Shown: positions 5,743 to 6,502 of the stretch, in pieces
Layout of the letters: the number at the start of each line of letters is the position of its first letter
Position numbering within the stretch: position 1 is the first letter of the stretch
Assembly: GCA_019347795.1 (NCBI GenBank)
Contig: JAHWKS010000345.1
Coordinates: forward strand, 1-6,502
Source: Planctomycetota bacterium
Lineage (GTDB): Bacteria > Planctomycetota > Planctomycetia > Pirellulales > Pirellulaceae
Length of the DNA stretch: 6,502 nt
Reading direction: 5' to 3'
Translations under genes and position numbers: made by a program
Notes under the pieces: generated by a model
Seen by the model: only the letters and a program-made list of their open reading frames with translations
What the model was told of the DNA's origin: nothing
Database searches by the model: none

Positions 5743-6502
5743 CTTGTCCTCCTTCGAACGTTAGCCATCTTCCGGCCCGCGAATAGTTGAACGGCTTTCT
5801 TCGGTTGAAACTCGACTTCTTCCCCGTCATTCGAGAACTTCACTCGAAACAGGCCCGTATGCCCCTCAAAGTGCGGTATGTTCTCAATCGTTTCGCTCAT
5901 CCGCCTTGCCCAGGGGCGATCAAACGAATTGAAGAAAACAACATTTACACCCCGCGGAATCCGGAGGTTCAGGACCTGTCGAAAGTAGATGTATTGCGCC
6001 TCTTCAGTGAAGTTTTCGCCGCCGCCCGTTGGGAAAAACACAGTAGTTAGTAGCCCAGGTTTGGTATCGTCACGAAATGTCGCCAAGGCGTCTCGCGTGG
6101 CGTTAACTGCTTGTTCAGGTGTAACTGCATCACCGTCCCACGGTCGCTTCAATGACCGGATAGAAAAATCTTCGAGTTCACGCAGACGGTCACCGCGCCT
6201 TCCTATATAGTCGTCATGCACGAACGACGCTGTGACCGGCTTCCCGGTCCTCCAGCGAACCGTCGCGAGGGCCTTCTTAATCGCAAAATAGTCCGCGTGG
6301 CGATCGCTGAGTTCGCCTAGGAAGTAGGCGTCGACAAACTCTCTAAGTGATACTGCATTGTGAATTTGCTGTTGGGTTTCTTTAGTGTCTAGTAGTTTTG
6401 GATTCGATATACGAATCCCCTGCACAACAGCGTCAAACCCAACGTCTCGTGCAATCTTGGGAATGTTCTGTGAGCTCCGACACTCATGGATAAACAGGCC
6501 AG
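5739..6502 (-). CDS. GH17-like glycosidase-fold protein, 5' end outside the window
   Basis: The stop is at 5741-5739. The frame is open to the right edge, giving 253 visible residues. The GTG at 6425 is not taken as the start: no Shine-Dalgarno precedes it, and the 25 residues before it (SSQNIPKIARDVGFDAVVQG...) continue the fold. The motif order resembles bacterial GH17-like (beta-1,3-glucanase type) barrels. It runs: an ARDVGFDAVVQ strand (17-27), FLGELSD (61-67, in place of the family's GNE acid/base strand), GKPVTASFVHDD (about 86-97), LKRPWDGDAVTPEQAV (about 117-132, cf. HPFWEGV), TTVFFPTGGG (152-161, cf. E-x-GWPS), NFTEEAQYIYFRQVL (cf. the helix ASEENQARFLR), FFNSFDRPWA (189-198, cf. 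FEAFDQPW) and EGHTGLF (212-218). The Glu expected as nucleophile appears replaced by Thr, so activity is doubtful. The family call is by motif memory only; another GH clan-A-like family is possible. Signal peptide and N-terminal domains cannot be seen. It is the upstream partner of the giant surface-protein gene. Confidence 0.55.
   Translation of the reverse strand, partial: GLFIHECRSSQNIPKIARDVGFDAVVQGIRISNPKLLDTKETQQQIHNAVSLREFVDAYFLGELSDRHADYFAIKKALATVRWRTGKPVTASFVHDDYIGRRGDRLRELEDFSIRSLKRPWDGDAVTPEQAVNATRDALATFRDDTKPGLLTTVFFPTGGGENFTEEAQYIYFRQVLNLRIPRGVNVVFFNSFDRPWARRMSETIENIPHFEGHTGLFRVKFSNDGEEVEFQPKKAVQLFAGRKMANVRRRTR
5748..5754 (-). promoter_or_regulatory. Shine-Dalgarno AAGGAGG for the GTG start of the giant protein
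   Basis: On the minus strand a full AAGGAGG precedes the GTG start (5742-5740) by five bases. It lies inside the 3' end of the upstream gene, whose TGA (5741-5739) overlaps the GTG as GTGA. It fixes this start and implies that the gene is translated from the upstream gene's message, either coupled or by its own strong site. Confidence 0.8.

Noticed and set aside
6423..6425. GTG as the start of the GH17-like gene
   Set aside because: No Shine-Dalgarno precedes it, and the same frame continues without a stop to the window edge with fold-consistent sequence, so it is an internal Val codon.

Overview
The window most likely comes from a planctomycete. The large minus-strand gene carries two hallmarks of planctomycete exported giants: the N-terminal LEPR-XLL-type signal (LEDRQLLA, residues 20-27) and a C-terminal dockerin-like pair of EF-hand loops. 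The tRNA-Asp 3' fragment near the left edge also matches, from memory, the tRNA behind the well-known spurious planctomycete 'DGTRTRNHRIDS' peptides.

Layout, left to right. (1) Positions 1-119: a rho-independent terminator for a plus-strand gene lying left of the window, then a short non-coding stretch. (2) Positions 120-163: the 3' half of a tRNA-Asp(GTC) gene on the minus strand. Its homology stops inside the anticodon stem and no 5' half follows, as expected at the distal attachment site of an element that integrates into a tRNA gene. (3) Positions 202-1559: two plus-strand genes translationally coupled by an ATGA overlap, a small Cys-containing protein and a replication-relaxation-like protein. 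These look like the terminal module of an integrative element. (4) Positions 1588-5742, minus strand: an intact 1384-residue exported protein with a beta-helix, a beta-rich region of unknown type, four or five cadherin/Ig-like modules, a dockerin-like region and a helical tail. (5) Positions 5739-6502, minus strand: the 3' part of a gene whose product resembles the GH17-like glycosidase barrel. Its frame stays open to the right edge, so its start is outside the window. Its stop overlaps the GTG start of the giant gene (GTGA).

The two minus-strand genes form a coupled transcription unit, presumably making a cell-surface protein together with a glycosidase-like partner. They converge on the plus-strand pair with only 28 bases between the stops. 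Whether the minus-strand pair is cargo of the integrated element or host DNA cannot be decided here. If it is cargo, a complete tRNA-Asp gene and a tyrosine integrase should lie further right. No CRISPR array, complete insertion sequence, rRNA or complete tRNA gene is visible.
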